A stretch of 64,000 bases of DNA from Nostoc sp. TCL26-01 (GTDB lineage: Bacteria > Cyanobacteriota > Cyanobacteriia > Cyanobacteriales > Nostocaceae), in contig NZ_CP040297.1 of assembly GCF_013393945.1 (NCBI RefSeq), positions 1,752,804 to 1,816,803 on the forward strand, in the 5' to 3' direction. The notes under the pieces are model-generated. The model was not told the origin of the DNA. It did not search any database and was given only the letters and a program-made list of their open reading frames with translations. The position numbers and the translations under genes were made by a program. This document shows, piece by piece, positions 1 to 8,857 of the stretch; the first letter of the stretch is position 1; each line of letters opens with the position of its first letter.

Positions 1-701
1 TTTATCGAGGAGAGGCTGTAGGAATTATCGGCCCTTCCGGCACTGGTAAATCGACAATTTTACGAGTAATTGCTGGTTTAATTACGCCTGATGCTGGGGA
101 AGTTTATGTGCAAGGTGTCAAACGAGAGGGGTTAATTGAGGATGGACATGATCCGGTAGGTATTGGTATGGTGTTTCAGCAAGCCGCCTTGTTTGATTCT
201 TTGACTGTAGAAGAGAATGTTGGGTTTTTACTTTATCAAAATTCCCAGTTAGAGCGATCGCGGATTCAAGAATTAGTCAAGGAAAAATTAGAAATGGTGG
301 GTTTACCAGGAACCGGTCATCTCTATCCATCGGAACTTTCTGGTGGGATGCGGAAACGGGTAAGTTTTGCCCGGGCAATTATGTCTAACCCGGATAATCC
401 CGCAGATGGGCCAGAAGTTTTACTTTACGATGAACCCACAGCTGGACTTGATCCTATCGCCTCTACAGTCATAGAAGATTTAATCCGTGGCTTGCAATGC
501 ACACAAGGCGTTTGTAGTACCTATGCCATTGTTACCCACCAAGACAGCACAATTCGCCGAACAGCTGATAGACTAGTGTTTCTTTATCACGGTAAAGTGC
601 AGTGGCAAGGGACAGTTAGCGACGTAGACAGCACCGACCATCCATTAATCAATCAATTTATGAGTGGGAGTGTGCAAGGGCCTATTCAGGTAGTTGGTTA
701 A
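1..701 (+). CDS. ABC transporter ATP-binding protein, MlaF/Ttg2A type (5' truncated by window)
   Basis: This is the ATPase of a probable Mla-type phospholipid/lipid ABC importer or exporter. The reading frame is already open at base 3, so the N-terminus lies outside the window. Walker A (GPSGTGKST) lies near bases 30-56, the signature LSGGMRKR near 328-351, Walker B plus D-loop (LLYDEPTAGLD) near 418-450, and the H-loop histidine in VTHQD near 532-546. The signature with GGM-R-K-R is typical of the MlaF/Ttg2A branch. The next gene encodes an MCE-domain (MlaD-like) protein in the same direction, which supports this assignment. The MlaE permease is not in the window. The call is firm as an ABC ATPase and good as the Mla type; the substrate is inferred. 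Confidence 0.88.
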   Translation, partial: YRGEAVGIIGPSGTGKSTILRVIAGLITPDAGEVYVQGVKREGLIEDGHDPVGIGMVFQQAALFDSLTVEENVGFLLYQNSQLERSRIQELVKEKLEMVGLPGTGHLYPSELSGGMRKRVSFARAIMSNPDNPADGPEVLLYDEPTAGLDPIASTVIEDLIRGLQCTQGVCSTYAIVTHQDSTIRRTADRLVFLYHGKVQWQGTVSDVDSTDHPLINQFMSGSVQGPIQVVG

Positions 702-711
702 GAGGAGTGCT

Positions 712-853
712 GAGTGAGGGAGTGAGGGAGTGAGGGAGTGAGGGAGTGAGGGAGTGAGGGAGTGAGGGAGTAATGAGTGCTGAGTGATGAGGGGGAGTCA
801 GGAGTGATGATTCTTAATTCTTAATTTTGAATTTTGAATTTTGAATTTTGAAT
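712..853. repeat. STRR block: GAGTGAGG octamers and TTTTGAA heptamers
   Basis: About eight tandem GTGAGGGA octamers run from 712 to about 770, followed by a degenerate stretch. Then come four to five copies of a TTTTGAA heptamer at about 818-853. These are the short tandemly repeated repeats typical of Nostoc/Anabaena spacers. They separate the ABC ATPase from the MCE gene. Confidence 0.85.
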
Positions 854-912
854 TGATTTCCCCCATCTCCCTATCTCCCGATTTCTGCTGTAATTGTTGG
901 GTGGAGGAAAAT

Positions 913-2298
913 ATGCGAGAGTTTATCACTAATCGTTTTGCATCTCGACGAACATTAAGAGAAGGATCAGTAGGATTGTTGGTGCTGTTGGGAATAGGGG
1001 CATTTGGAGTCATCCTATTGTGGTTAAATAGATATACGGCTGCGGGTAATTCTTATAAAGCGATCGTAGAATTTGCTAATGCAGGTGGTATGCAAAGAGG
1101 CGCTACAGTCCGCTATCGTGGTGTGAAAGTAGGTAGCATTTCTCGGATTCAACCAAAGGCAAATGCTATTGAAGTAGAAATCGAAATAGTTCAACCAAAC
1201 CTGATCATCCCTCGTGATGTAGTGGTAGAAGCTAATCAAACAGGATTAATTAGCGAAAGTATTATAGAGATCACCCCAAAATCAACACTACCCACCGGAA
1301 TAACTATCGCCCAACCTTTAGATAAAAATTGTGACTCCAGCCTAATTGTTTGTAATAATTCGCGGTTAAAAGGGCAAATAGGTATCAGCGTTGATGAACT
1401 GATTCGCAGCAGTACAGAGTTAGCGACTGTGTACAATAACCCTGAATTTTATCAAAGAGTCAATAAACTGCTAGAAACTTCTTCAGAAGCTGCCACTGGT
1501 GTTGCTGCACTCACTAAAGATATTCGCACTTTAAGCAAAAGCTTTCAAGGACAGATAGGGACATTTTCTGCCACTGCTAATTCTGTGCAACGGGCAACGA
1601 ATGAACTCACCGCTTCCACCACGAAAACAGTCAATCAGTTGGGTGTCACTGCCGTTCAATTTGGGAGTACAGCAACTCAAGCAAATAAGCTGTTGAGTGA
1701 TTTAGATAGTTTAGTGACAACAAATCGTTCAACGTTGGTAGGCGCTTTAAACAATATCACAGAAATTAGCAGTCAACTGCGTGTAACTGTGAGTAGCCTA
1801 TCACCTAGTTTGAATCGATTAACTCAAGGAGAATTAATTAAAAATTTAGAAAGTCTCTCAGCCAATGCAGCTCAAGCCTCAGCCAATTTGCGAGACGCAA
1901 CTAAAACTCTCAATGATCCGAAAAACGCTCTGCTGCTGCAACAAACCCTAGATTCAGCCAGAGTAACTTTTGAAAATACCCAAAAAATTACATCTGATTT
2001 AGATGAGTTGACTGGTGATCCTACTTTCCGGCAAAATCTCCGACAACTAGTCAATGGCTTGAGTAGCTTAGTATCCTCCACAGATCAAATGGAGCAACAA
2101 GTGAAGGTAGCAGCAACTCTAGAGTCAATGAAAGCCGCCGCCAATAAACCCAACCTCACAATACCCTCTCTCGCCGCTAACCCCTCACCCACACCAGCCA
2201 TCATCGCTGATAACAAACCTCAACCCAACATCCCATCAGCTCAGGAAAAATTATTACAACAGCTACGAGAGTATGAAAAGAAGGAAGTGAGGGAGTGA
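913..2298 (+). CDS. MlaD family (MCE domain) lipid-transport protein
   Basis: This is the membrane-anchored substrate-binding subunit of an Mla-type ABC transporter, predicted to bind lipid in the periplasm or between envelope and thylakoid membranes. I chose the ATG at 913 because GGAGGAAA precedes it closely and the residues upstream of it are STRR-encoded. The protein is 461 aa. There is one transmembrane helix at about residues 19-38 and an MCE domain at about 46-125 (YKAIVEFANAGGMQRGATVRY, a typical MCE start). A long helical, coiled-coil-like region follows to about 410, then a proline-rich tail. The length and coiled region fit cyanobacterial and chloroplast TGD2-like MCE proteins. It is probably co-transcribed with the ATPase despite the roughly 210-bp repeat spacer. 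Confidence 0.87.
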   Translation: MREFITNRFASRRTLREGSVGLLVLLGIGAFGVILLWLNRYTAAGNSYKAIVEFANAGGMQRGATVRYRGVKVGSISRIQPKANAIEVEIEIVQPNLIIPRDVVVEANQTGLISESIIEITPKSTLPTGITIAQPLDKNCDSSLIVCNNSRLKGQIGISVDELIRSSTELATVYNNPEFYQRVNKLLETSSEAATGVAALTKDIRTLSKSFQGQIGTFSATANSVQRATNELTASTTKTVNQLGVTAVQFGSTATQANKLLSDLDSLVTTNRSTLVGALNNITEISSQLRVTVSSLSPSLNRLTQGELIKNLESLSANAAQASANLRDATKTLNDPKNALLLQQTLDSARVTFENTQKITSDLDELTGDPTFRQNLRQLVNGLSSLVSSTDQMEQQVKVAATLESMKAAANKPNLTIPSLAANPSPTPAIIADNKPQPNIPSAQEKLLQQLREYEKKEVRE

Positions 2299-2396
2299 GG
2301 AAGTTCTCATTACTCCGTTATCTCCTCATCCCCCTTCACTTCTGTACCTCCGACTCGTTAAACTAGCAGATAATATTTCACGTGATTTAAATAATC

Positions 2397-2882
2397 ATGA
2401 CTGTAATTAGCCAAGTTATTCTCAAAGCTGACGACGAACTGCGTTATCCCAGCAGTGGCGAACTCAAGAGCATCAGAGAATTTTTACAAACCGGTGAACA
2501 AAGAACACGGATTGCTGCTACCTTAGCAGAAAACGAAAAGAAAATAGTCCAGGAAGCAACCAAGCAACTTTGGCAAAAGCGCCCTGATTTTATTGCCCCT
2601 GGTGGTAATGCCTATGGTGAACGTCAACGTGCTTTGTGCGTCCGTGACTATGGCTGGTACTTACGCCTGATTACCTATGGTGTACTAGCTGGTGACGTAG
2701 AACCAATTGAAAAAATTGGCATCATCGGTGTGAGGGAAATGTACAATTCTTTGGGTGTTCCTGTTCCTGGAATGGTAGAAGCTATCAACGCTCTCAAAAA
2801 AGCCTCTCTTGACTTACTAAGTACAGAAGACGCAACCGAAGCAGCACCTTACTTTGATTACATTGTGCAAGCGATGTCCTAG
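2397..2882 (+). CDS. apcD: Allophycocyanin alpha-B subunit
   Basis: This is a phycobilisome core subunit: a red-shifted allophycocyanin variant that acts as a terminal energy emitter towards photosystem I. The 161-aa length equals the family norm. The globin-like sequence contains the bilin-binding Cys81 in [13 protein letters not shown], and the Asn71-containing loop [11 protein letters not shown] is present. The opening residues ([17 protein letters not shown]) and [17 protein letters not shown] match the ApcD branch rather than ApcA. It is a single-gene unit: the neighbouring spacers are long and a hairpin follows at 2981-3041. The ATG at 2397 gives the exact family N-terminus. Confidence 0.95.
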   Translation: MTVISQVILKADDELRYPSSGELKSIREFLQTGEQRTRIAATLAENEKKIVQEATKQLWQKRPDFIAPGGNAYGERQRALCVRDYGWYLRLITYGVLAGDVEPIEKIGIIGVREMYNSLGVPVPGMVEAINALKKASLDLLSTEDATEAAPYFDYIVQAMS

Positions 2883-2980
2883 TACAAAATATGTGCTAGC
2901 TCAAAGGATGTGCTTTTGTCTACTAAATTGAGTGTTGACTCCTAACTCATATCCATAAGATTCTCATTTGATCATAACCT

Positions 2981-3041
2981 CCCCACAATTGGTAGTGGCT
3001 CTGGCAAGCTCTCCGTGTCAAGTTACTAACCAACGGTGGGG
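2981..3041 (+). terminator. Probable apcD terminator or 3' hairpin
   Basis: CCCCACAATTGGT at 2981-2993 pairs with ACCAACGGTGGGG at 3029-3041 (11 of 13 positions), enclosing a 35-nt loop. AAATTTTATTT follows. The large loop makes this weaker than a classic intrinsic terminator, but the position just after apcD fits. Confidence 0.5.
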
Positions 3042-3052
3042 AAATTTTATTT

Positions 3053-3350
3053 AGTCAATGGTCGTTGGTCAATAGTCATTAGTCAATGGTCATTAGTCAA
3101 TGGTCATTAGTCAATGGTCATTAGTCATTAGTCATTGGTCAGTACTCTCCAACTTCCGACTTCCGACTTCCGACTTCCGACTTCCACTCAGCACTCAGCA
3201 CTCCCTCCCTCACTCCCTCACTCCCCCACTCAGTACTCAGCACTCAGCACACCCTTCTCTACGAGAGGCTACGCCAACGGGAACGCCAAGGGCGAACAGC
3301 ACTCAGCACTCAGCACTCACTACTCACTACTCCCTCACTTCCCATGCAAA
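3053..3350. repeat. Composite STRR tract
   Basis: Successive heptamer families lie here: AGTCAATGGTCATT-type units (3053-3140), five CTTCCGA units (about 3152-3186), CTCAGCA and CACTCCCT units (3187-3250), and again CAGCACT/CACTACT units (3296-3340). The dispersed mini-repeat with CTACGAGAGGCTACGCCAACG is embedded at 3253-3297. Confidence 0.85.
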
Positions 3351-3636
3351 TACAAAAAGCCGACAGACTTTTACAAGGTTGTCGGCAATTAGTGTGTTCC
3401 CTATTAATGACTCGGCTAGAGTTCAGTAATAAACTAATTTTGATACTTTGCTGATTGGGTGTAAGCGATCTTAATCATGAGCCTGTGTGATTGTTATCAC
3501 TTTTTTTTAACTGCTATGCTGTATCTGGTGTAAAAAATTTTTCTTCTATAAAGATAAATACATATAATCAAACAGGGAACTGTAGCTTTAGCTACAAAGT
3601 CTGTTTTGATTGTAAATTTCCGTCATCTAAAACAAA

Positions 3637-4293
3637 ATGTATCGATATTTTATCCATCCTATAGCCGGGTTAATGTTCTTGGGATCATCCTTTGGTTGTG
3701 TTCTGCCAAAACAGTTTGAGGTTGTTCAGAGTAACACGGTTGCATCTGCGCTGAACACGAATGAGATCAGTTATAGCTCTAAATCTAATAGACCTACCAC
3801 CAAAAAAGCGATAATTTCTATTGAAGGGGAAAAAACAACCATCACCCTCAAACTCTATGCAGAATACAGGAATTTATTCACCACCTACTTTCCTGACAAA
3901 GATTTTCTCCCTGAAGGCGTTAGTTCTGGTGAAGGGACAGGAGTACGTTTTATTACTAATTTTGGTGGTACTAAAAACAACAATGCTTACGTCAGCATTT
4001 CTTTTCTCAATAGTTTACAAAACTTGGGACAACTCAGACGCTTTGTCAATGGCAAATCTGGACTCATCGCCACTAATAAATGGCGGGTTGTCAATCGGAC
4101 TCGCAATGCGGCTTATCCTTGGGCAAAAGAAAGGATTTCGTTTCGTCAAGGACGAGACATTACAGGTAATTTATACCTTGGTCAACAAAACGGCAAAGTG
4201 TTCTATGTAATTACTCATTATCCGCTAGAGTACGGTGACGGATTTGCACCGAGATCTGATGTAATTTTAAAGAATCTGCAAATAGGTAGTTAA
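3637..4293 (+). CDS. Secreted protein of unknown function
   Basis: I do not recognise the family. The 218-aa product starts with a hydrophobic stretch (residues 7-20) ending in FGC at residue 21, so it has a signal peptide and may be a lipoprotein, although the lipobox is not canonical. The remainder is mixed alpha/beta, with basic and aromatic residues and no visible catalytic motif. No clear Shine-Dalgarno precedes the ATG at 3637. A hairpin lies about 30 bp upstream at 3570-3607. The next gene is 72 bp downstream in the same direction, but no operon is implied. Confidence 0.6.
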   Translation: MYRYFIHPIAGLMFLGSSFGCVLPKQFEVVQSNTVASALNTNEISYSSKSNRPTTKKAIISIEGEKTTITLKLYAEYRNLFTTYFPDKDFLPEGVSSGEGTGVRFITNFGGTKNNNAYVSISFLNSLQNLGQLRRFVNGKSGLIATNKWRVVNRTRNAAYPWAKERISFRQGRDITGNLYLGQQNGKVFYVITHYPLEYGDGFAPRSDVILKNLQIGS

Positions 4294-4365
4294 AAAATGA
4301 TCTGGGGAGCAGACTAGCTAGCAGGATAAGCTAGATTCAGCAGCACAACTTATTGACAACATGAG

Positions 4366-4662
4366 GTGACGGTGACAGTAGAACAAAAGCATAGCAACTT
4401 ATTGGCGATCGCTCAAAGTCAATTAGGTCAGCTTTCCCCCGACAAGTTGGAATTGGTGGTGGCGTTTCTAGCTTACTTGCAAGAAAGAGAGAAAACCCAG
4501 GCAATAGAAGAATTATCAAGTATTCCTGACTTTACTCTCTGTGTTGGTGAAATCGAGAATAATACTTCTCATCTCATTGCTGACGATGCAGAAGTCTGGG
4601 AAGCTTATTTAAAAACTGAACAAAAATGGGAAGAGGTTTACCGTCGTCTTGCAGACTCCTAA
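4366..4662 (+). CDS. Small acidic protein of unknown function
   Basis: The 98-aa product probably starts at the GTG at 4366, with GAGG just upstream; a second in-frame GTG at 4372 is an alternative. It is acidic and predicted helical, with an N-terminal LSPDKLELVVAFLAYLQERE helix and a C-terminal EVWEAYLKTEQKWEEVYRRL helix. Small two-helix proteins like this in cyanobacteria are often antitoxin-like partners, but no toxin gene lies next to it, so that role is a guess. The first copy of a 48-bp direct repeat begins 8 bp after its stop codon. Confidence 0.5.
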   Translation: MTVTVEQKHSNLLAIAQSQLGQLSPDKLELVVAFLAYLQEREKTQAIEELSSIPDFTLCVGEIENNTSHLIADDAEVWEAYLKTEQKWEEVYRRLADS

Positions 4663-4669
4663 ATTCATT

Positions 4670-4717
4670 GCTCACCGTTCGCTTAATCGATTTTAGAAAC
4701 AAAGAATTAATCAAAAT
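4670..4717 (+). repeat. 48-bp direct repeat, left copy
   Basis: The sequence from GCTCACCGTTCGCTTAATCG to TTAATCAAAAT recurs at 5849-5896 with 45 of 48 identical bases. The two copies bracket the AT-rich unknown gene and its MITE. Confidence 0.85.
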
Positions 4718-4846
4718 GGTTAAAACTGCTCAGTAGACAGTATTAAAACTGGCACATAACTCATTGACACTAAAAATAATAACTAGTACTAATTATCTAA
4801 AATGTTACACTTAATACTGCATTTTTAAACAAAGTAAGGATATCTA

Positions 4847-5524
4847 ATGGATACAACATATCAGAGTTCTCAATTTCCTATTGTAACTTCTACATCTAAT
4901 CTATCAAAAGATGGATTAGATTGGCTTTACAATCTGTTAATCTCAAGATTTAAAAAAGACTATGTTCAAAATTTATTTCAACGTATCATAAGGAATAATG
5001 ATGAATATCGTATATGTACATTGGATGATTTGATAAAAAAATATCCTGACTTTAAAGATAATCTAGATCAACTTACTAGAAGCAAGTTTAAAAATCTTGA
5101 TGTAAAGCTTGAAAAACAATCTAGTTTTAATAATTCTAAAACATTTTGGAGGATCGAGTCAGGAATTACACTTTTAGTACCTTTAATAGAACATTTGATA
5201 TTAGGAGGTTTGATTGCAAGTCCCACAGATGTAATTGTAGACAAGGTTACAAAAATGTTTACAAATTCTGTTTATACCAAAGACGATTGGTTTTTGAGTT
5301 ATATAGATAGTCATAATACCCTTGAAAATATTCTAGTGAAAATTCCAAAAGATGAAAACTTAAAAACTATTGAGGTTGCGTATTTGTTTTTAGATATTAC
5401 TGCTGAGAAACAAGATTCCTTTTTGCATAGTAAAAGTAAAACTACAATTAAGTCAGAAGTTAGGTCGCAACAATTTTCAAACGCTCAAGGTTATTTTGAT
5501 TGGATTCATGATGTTTTGGTTTAA
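4847..5524 (+). pseudogene. Unknown AT-rich gene whose 3' end coincides with a MITE insertion
   Basis: The frame encodes 225 residues: helical, charged, with one hydrophobic stretch near residues 107-127 (SGITLLVPLIEHLILGGLIA). I recognise no family. It is clearly more AT-rich than its neighbours, which suggests acquired DNA. Its TAA stop (5522-5524) is also the left copy of the 3-bp target duplication of the MITE at 5525-5687. When the MITE and one duplication are removed, the reading continues in frame, apart from this TAA, into a 44-codon stretch at 5691-5825 with protein-like composition. The gene was therefore probably about 270 codons long. It may be a truncated but still expressed gene or a pseudogene. 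Confidence 0.55.
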
Positions 5525-5687
5525 GAGGATGTTTGAAAAGTCTTCTCGTCAGTAACAAAATGTTTTAGATCCCCCTAAATCCACCTTAAAAACGGGAACT
5601 TTAATTCATTGTCCCCGCTTTTTAAGGGCGGTTAGGGGGGATAAGCTAGTACTTAAAATCACAGTCAATCACTTTTCAAACACCCTC
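5525..5687. mobile_element. MITE 1 (163 bp) with IS5-like ends and TAA target duplication
   Basis: The left end GAGGATGTTTGAAAAGT and the reverse complement of the right end, GAGGGTGTTTGAAAAGT, match at 16 of 17 bases. TAA flanks both sides (5522-5524 and 5688-5690). The interior carries an inverted pair, GATCCCCCTAAATCC against GGTTAGGGGGGAT, around CTTTTTAAGGGCGG, a motif widely repeated in Nostoc genomes. No coding capacity is present, so it must rely on a transposase in trans. GAG ends plus a TNA duplication suggest an IS5-family (ISL2/IS1031-group) parent; that is inference. Confidence 0.8.
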
Positions 5688-5690
5688 TAA

Positions 5691-5825
5691 TTAATTTGGT
5701 TAAATCATTCTGGTGTTGATAAATGCGCTAATCATATTTTCGATTTAGCACTTAATCAACTTGATGTTACCCAGTACTCAGATTTAATTGAGTTACAAAA
5801 CAGAATAAGCCCTCTTCAAAAGTGA
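5691..5825 (+). pseudogene. Detached C-terminal coding remnant of the 4847 gene
   Basis: Forty-four open codons beginning LIWLNHSGVDKCANHIFDLA and ending LQNRISPLQK-stop follow directly after the MITE. The phase agrees with the upstream gene once the MITE and one TAA copy are removed. The composition is protein-like in an AT-rich region where long open runs are uncommon. No start codon or ribosome-binding site of its own is seen. Confidence 0.5.
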
Positions 5826-5848
5826 TTTATTATTTTAAAAATAGACTA

Positions 5849-5896
5849 GCTCACCGTTCGCGTAATCGATTCTAGAAATAAAGAATTAATCAAAAT
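5849..5896 (+). repeat. 48-bp direct repeat, right copy
   Basis: This matches 4670-4717 at 45 of 48 positions. With the left copy it delimits a 1.1-kb block that holds the unknown gene and MITE 1. Either a duplicated target or an earlier tandem duplication could explain the pair. Confidence 0.85.
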
Positions 5897-5940
5897 AGCA
5901 ATACTTTCAAGCATTTTTTGGGAATTAATTATTTCCGATT

Positions 5941-5990
5941 TGGATTTTAATCACTTGAGTTATTGCTATCACTCAAGTGATTAAAATCCA
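5941..5990. other. Perfect 20-bp inverted repeat with 10-nt loop
   Basis: TGGATTTTAATCACTTGAGT (5941-5960) is followed by ten bases and its exact reverse complement (5971-5990). It lies about 160 bp upstream of purL. No run of T follows, so it is not a standard terminator. It could be a hairpin in a purL leader RNA, a binding site, or a remnant palindromic element. Confidence 0.9.
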
Positions 5991-6147
5991 CAAAAGCCAA
6001 CTCCGATAGCCTTTGGTGAGGTGTAGTACCGCCAAAAGCTATCACACAGAGTATCCCCTGGGGACAAGATTCGTTGACAAAAACAACCACACGCAAAGGT
6101 CAGTAAATCGATACAATAATTTTCTGTCCTGTTGGTGCATTATTTCC

Positions 6148-8496
6148 ATGACTGCCACATCTCCCTTTTCTCCCCAAGAAATCGCTGCTGAAGGTATCAA
6201 ACCAGAAGAATATGCAGAAATTGTGCGTCGGTTAGGACGACACCCCAACAAAGCCGAACTAGGAATGTTTGGGGTGATGTGGTCAGAACATTGCTGCTAT
6301 AAAAATTCTCGACCCTTACTTAAACAGTTTCCCACGACAGGCGATCGCATTCTCGTCGGGCCAGGAGAAAATGCTGGGGTTGTAGACTTGGGTGAGGGAT
6401 TGCAACTAGCATTTAAAATCGAATCTCACAATCATCCCTCCGCCGTTGAACCATTTCAAGGAGCAGCCACGGGAGTTGGTGGTATCCTCAGAGATATTTT
6501 TACAATGGGGGCGCGTCCCATTGCTTTGTTAAATTCTCTGCGCTTTGGTTCTCTGGAAGATCCTAAAACTCAACGCTTGTTTACTGGGGTAGTCGCGGGA
6601 ATTAGCCACTATGGTAATTGCGTTGGTGTTCCCACTGTTGGCGGTGAAGTGTATTTTGACCCGGCTTACTCTGGTAATCCCTTGGTAAATGTGATGGCGC
6701 TGGGATTGATGGAGACACCAGAAATTGTCAAATCTGGGGCTGCTGGTGTGGGTAATCCTGTGTTGTATGTGGGTTCCACTACTGGGCGCGATGGTATGGG
6801 CGGCGCTAGTTTTGCTAGTGCAGAATTAAGCGATGAATCTCTAGATGATCGACCGGCGGTGCAAGTGGGTGATCCTTTTTTAGAAAAGTCGTTAATTGAA
6901 GCTTGTTTAGAAGCGTTTAAAACAGGTGCGGTTGTGGCAGCTCAAGATATGGGTGCAGCTGGGATCACTTGTTCGACTTCGGAGATGGCGGCTAAAGGTG
7001 GTGTAGGCATTGAACTAGATTTAGATCAGATTCCAGTGCGGGAATTGGGGATGATTCCCTACGAATATTTGTTGTCGGAATCGCAAGAAAGAATGTTATT
7101 TGTGGCTCATAAGGGGCGTGAGCAAGAATTAATCGATATTTTCCACCGTTGGGGACTACAGGCTGTTGTGGCTGGGACTGTGATTGCCGAACCAATTGTG
7201 AGAATCTTTTTTGAAGGTAAGGTAGCAGCAGAGATTCCGGCTGATGCGTTGGCTGAGAACACACCACTGTATCATCGAGAGTTGTTGGCAGAACCTCCAG
7301 AATATGCCCGTCAAGCTTGGCAATGGTCGGCTGATGCTTTACCCAGTTGTACAATTGGGGGGATAGATGTTCAAGGTAGTCAGCAAAGTTGGCATGAGAT
7401 TTTGTTAACTTTGCTCAATACACCAACGATCGCCTCGAAAAATTGGGTATACCGTCAGTATGATCATCAAGTGCAGAATAATACTGTTCTCTTACCCGGC
7501 GGTGCAGATGCGGCGGTAGTTAGGTTACGTCCACTAGAAGGGCAGGGAAAAATTACTCATGCTCAAAGTGCTGTCGCCGCTACAGTAGATTGCAATCCTC
7601 GTTATGTTTACCTTGATCCTTATGAGGGAGCGAAGGCTGTGGTAGCAGAAGCAGCACGCAATCTCAGTTGTGTGGGTGCAGAACCTCTGGCGGTAACAGA
7701 TAACCTGAATTTTGGTAGTCCCGAAAAACCCATTGGTTATTGGCAATTGGCAGAAGCTTGTCGAGGTTTGGCGACAGGTTGTCAAGAATTAGCAACCCCG
7801 GTAACTGGTGGTAATGTCTCTTTATATAATGAAACTCTTGATTCCCAAGGCAACCCCCAGCCCATTTACCCGACTCCAGTTGTGGGGATGGTAGGGTTAA
7901 TTCCTGATTTAAGCAAAATTTGTGGTCAAGGTTGGCAAGCCCCAGGAGATGTAATTTACCTGCTGGGCGCATCTACAACCACTTTGGGCGCATCTGAATA
8001 TTTAGCTACCATTCACAATATTGTGGCTGGTAAACCCCCACAGGTAGATTTTGCCTTAGAACGTCGTGTCCAAAAAGTTTGTCGTGAAGGGATTCGTGCT
8101 GGTTGGGTGCATTCAGCCCATGATTGTGCTGAGGGTGGTTTAGTTATTGCCTTAGCCGAATGTTGTATTGCTGGCAAATTAGGCGCGCAAATTCATCTAG
8201 AAGTTTCGCCAACTCAGTTACAGCGCTTGGATGAAGTACTGTTTGGTGAGGGTGGAGCCAGGATTTTAGTGTCCGTCGCCTCAACCCAACAAGCAACCTG
8301 GGAATCATATTTACATGAACAGTTGGATGAAGATTGGCAAAAATTAGGCGTAGTTGGAAATACCGATACAGATTTGGGGGTTTTAACCACTGATAACCAA
8401 ACTTTAATTCAAGCTAGTATCGAAGAGATCAATGATCTCTATCAAAATGCGATCGCTAGCAGATTAGGAGGCTCAAGGCTAGGGAGTGCTGAGTGA
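6148..8496 (+). CDS. purL: Phosphoribosylformylglycinamidine synthase subunit PurL
   Basis: This is the synthetase subunit of FGAM synthase. It uses ATP and ammonia (from PurQ) to convert FGAR to FGAM in de novo purine synthesis. The protein is 782 aa, the small PurL type that works with separate PurS and PurQ. Family motifs include [13 protein letters not shown] near the N-terminus, the nucleotide/Mg loop [30 protein letters not shown], and [14 protein letters not shown] in the second half. I start at the ATG at 6148 ([17 protein letters not shown]), since the 45 codons upstream do not look like PurL. The last residues (GSRLGSAE) and the stop codon lie in an STRR, so the repeat has replaced the native end. 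purF follows in the same direction. Confidence 0.95.
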   Translation: MTATSPFSPQEIAAEGIKPEEYAEIVRRLGRHPNKAELGMFGVMWSEHCCYKNSRPLLKQFPTTGDRILVGPGENAGVVDLGEGLQLAFKIESHNHPSAVEPFQGAATGVGGILRDIFTMGARPIALLNSLRFGSLEDPKTQRLFTGVVAGISHYGNCVGVPTVGGEVYFDPAYSGNPLVNVMALGLMETPEIVKSGAAGVGNPVLYVGSTTGRDGMGGASFASAELSDESLDDRPAVQVGDPFLEKSLIEACLEAFKTGAVVAAQDMGAAGITCSTSEMAAKGGVGIELDLDQIPVRELGMIPYEYLLSESQERMLFVAHKGREQELIDIFHRWGLQAVVAGTVIAEPIVRIFFEGKVAAEIPADALAENTPLYHRELLAEPPEYARQAWQWSADALPSCTIGGIDVQGSQQSWHEILLTLLNTPTIASKNWVYRQYDHQVQNNTVLLPGGADAAVVRLRPLEGQGKITHAQSAVAATVDCNPRYVYLDPYEGAKAVVAEAARNLSCVGAEPLAVTDNLNFGSPEKPIGYWQLAEACRGLATGCQELATPVTGGNVSLYNETLDSQGNPQPIYPTPVVGMVGLIPDLSKICGQGWQAPGDVIYLLGASTTTLGASEYLATIHNIVAGKPPQVDFALERRVQKVCREGIRAGWVHSAHDCAEGGLVIALAECCIAGKLGAQIHLEVSPTQLQRLDEVLFGEGGARILVSVASTQQATWESYLHEQLDEDWQKLGVVGNTDTDLGVLTTDNQTLIQASIEEINDLYQNAIASRLGGSRLGSAE

Positions 8497-8825
8497 GTGA
8501 GTGAGGGAGTGAGGGAGTGAGGGACAAAAAGAGAATCTGTTGACTAATGACTATTGACCATTGACTAATGACTAATGACTAATTCAGTAGCAACTTTGAA
8601 CACATTTAAGGTACTGTTTTAATAGATGGTTAAAGATTTGTTAAGCATTTCCTAACCATGCCTAGACACAATCCCAGTGACTAAATAATTGCTCATGCGT
8701 AATTCGTAATTGAGGGTATAAGCCTATCTTAAATTTATGTAATAGAAAAAAAGAAATTTATTGTTTCCATCTCACGCATAAATACGTAGAACAATAATTA
8801 CGAATTACGAATTACGAATTATTTT
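8478..8825. repeat. STRR spacer between purL and purF
   Basis: GAGTGAGG units (8484-8523), TGACTAATGACTATT-type heptamers (8540-8583) and ATTACGA/TAATTCG heptamers (8698-8712 and 8794-8820) fill the 361-bp gap after purL. Nothing gene-like is seen in the gap. Confidence 0.8.
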
Positions 8826-8857
8826 GACTTGATACCCAAACCAGGAGCAAAGCTAGC

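Larger units (their letters stand above)
2883..3636. other. Long spacer rich in repeats, no gene seen
   Basis: This 750-bp stretch holds the apcD-distal hairpin (2981-3041), heptamer STRRs (3053-3350), a mini-repeat (3253-3297) and two hairpins (3359-3386, and 3570-3607 with inner stem GTAGCT/AGCTAC). Open frames across it are low-complexity products of the repeats, so I do not call them genes. Confidence 0.7.

Noticed and set aside
3053..3350. Tandem repeats that might look like a CRISPR array
   Set aside because: Units are 7-8 bp and directly adjacent, without unique spacers, which is the STRR pattern of Nostoc genomes.
3100..3429. 109- and 85-codon open frames
   Set aside because: They are translations of STRRs and mini-repeats only.
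4337..4519. Minus-strand frame opposite the 98-aa gene
   Set aside because: It overlaps a better-supported gene with a start signal and does not look protein-like.
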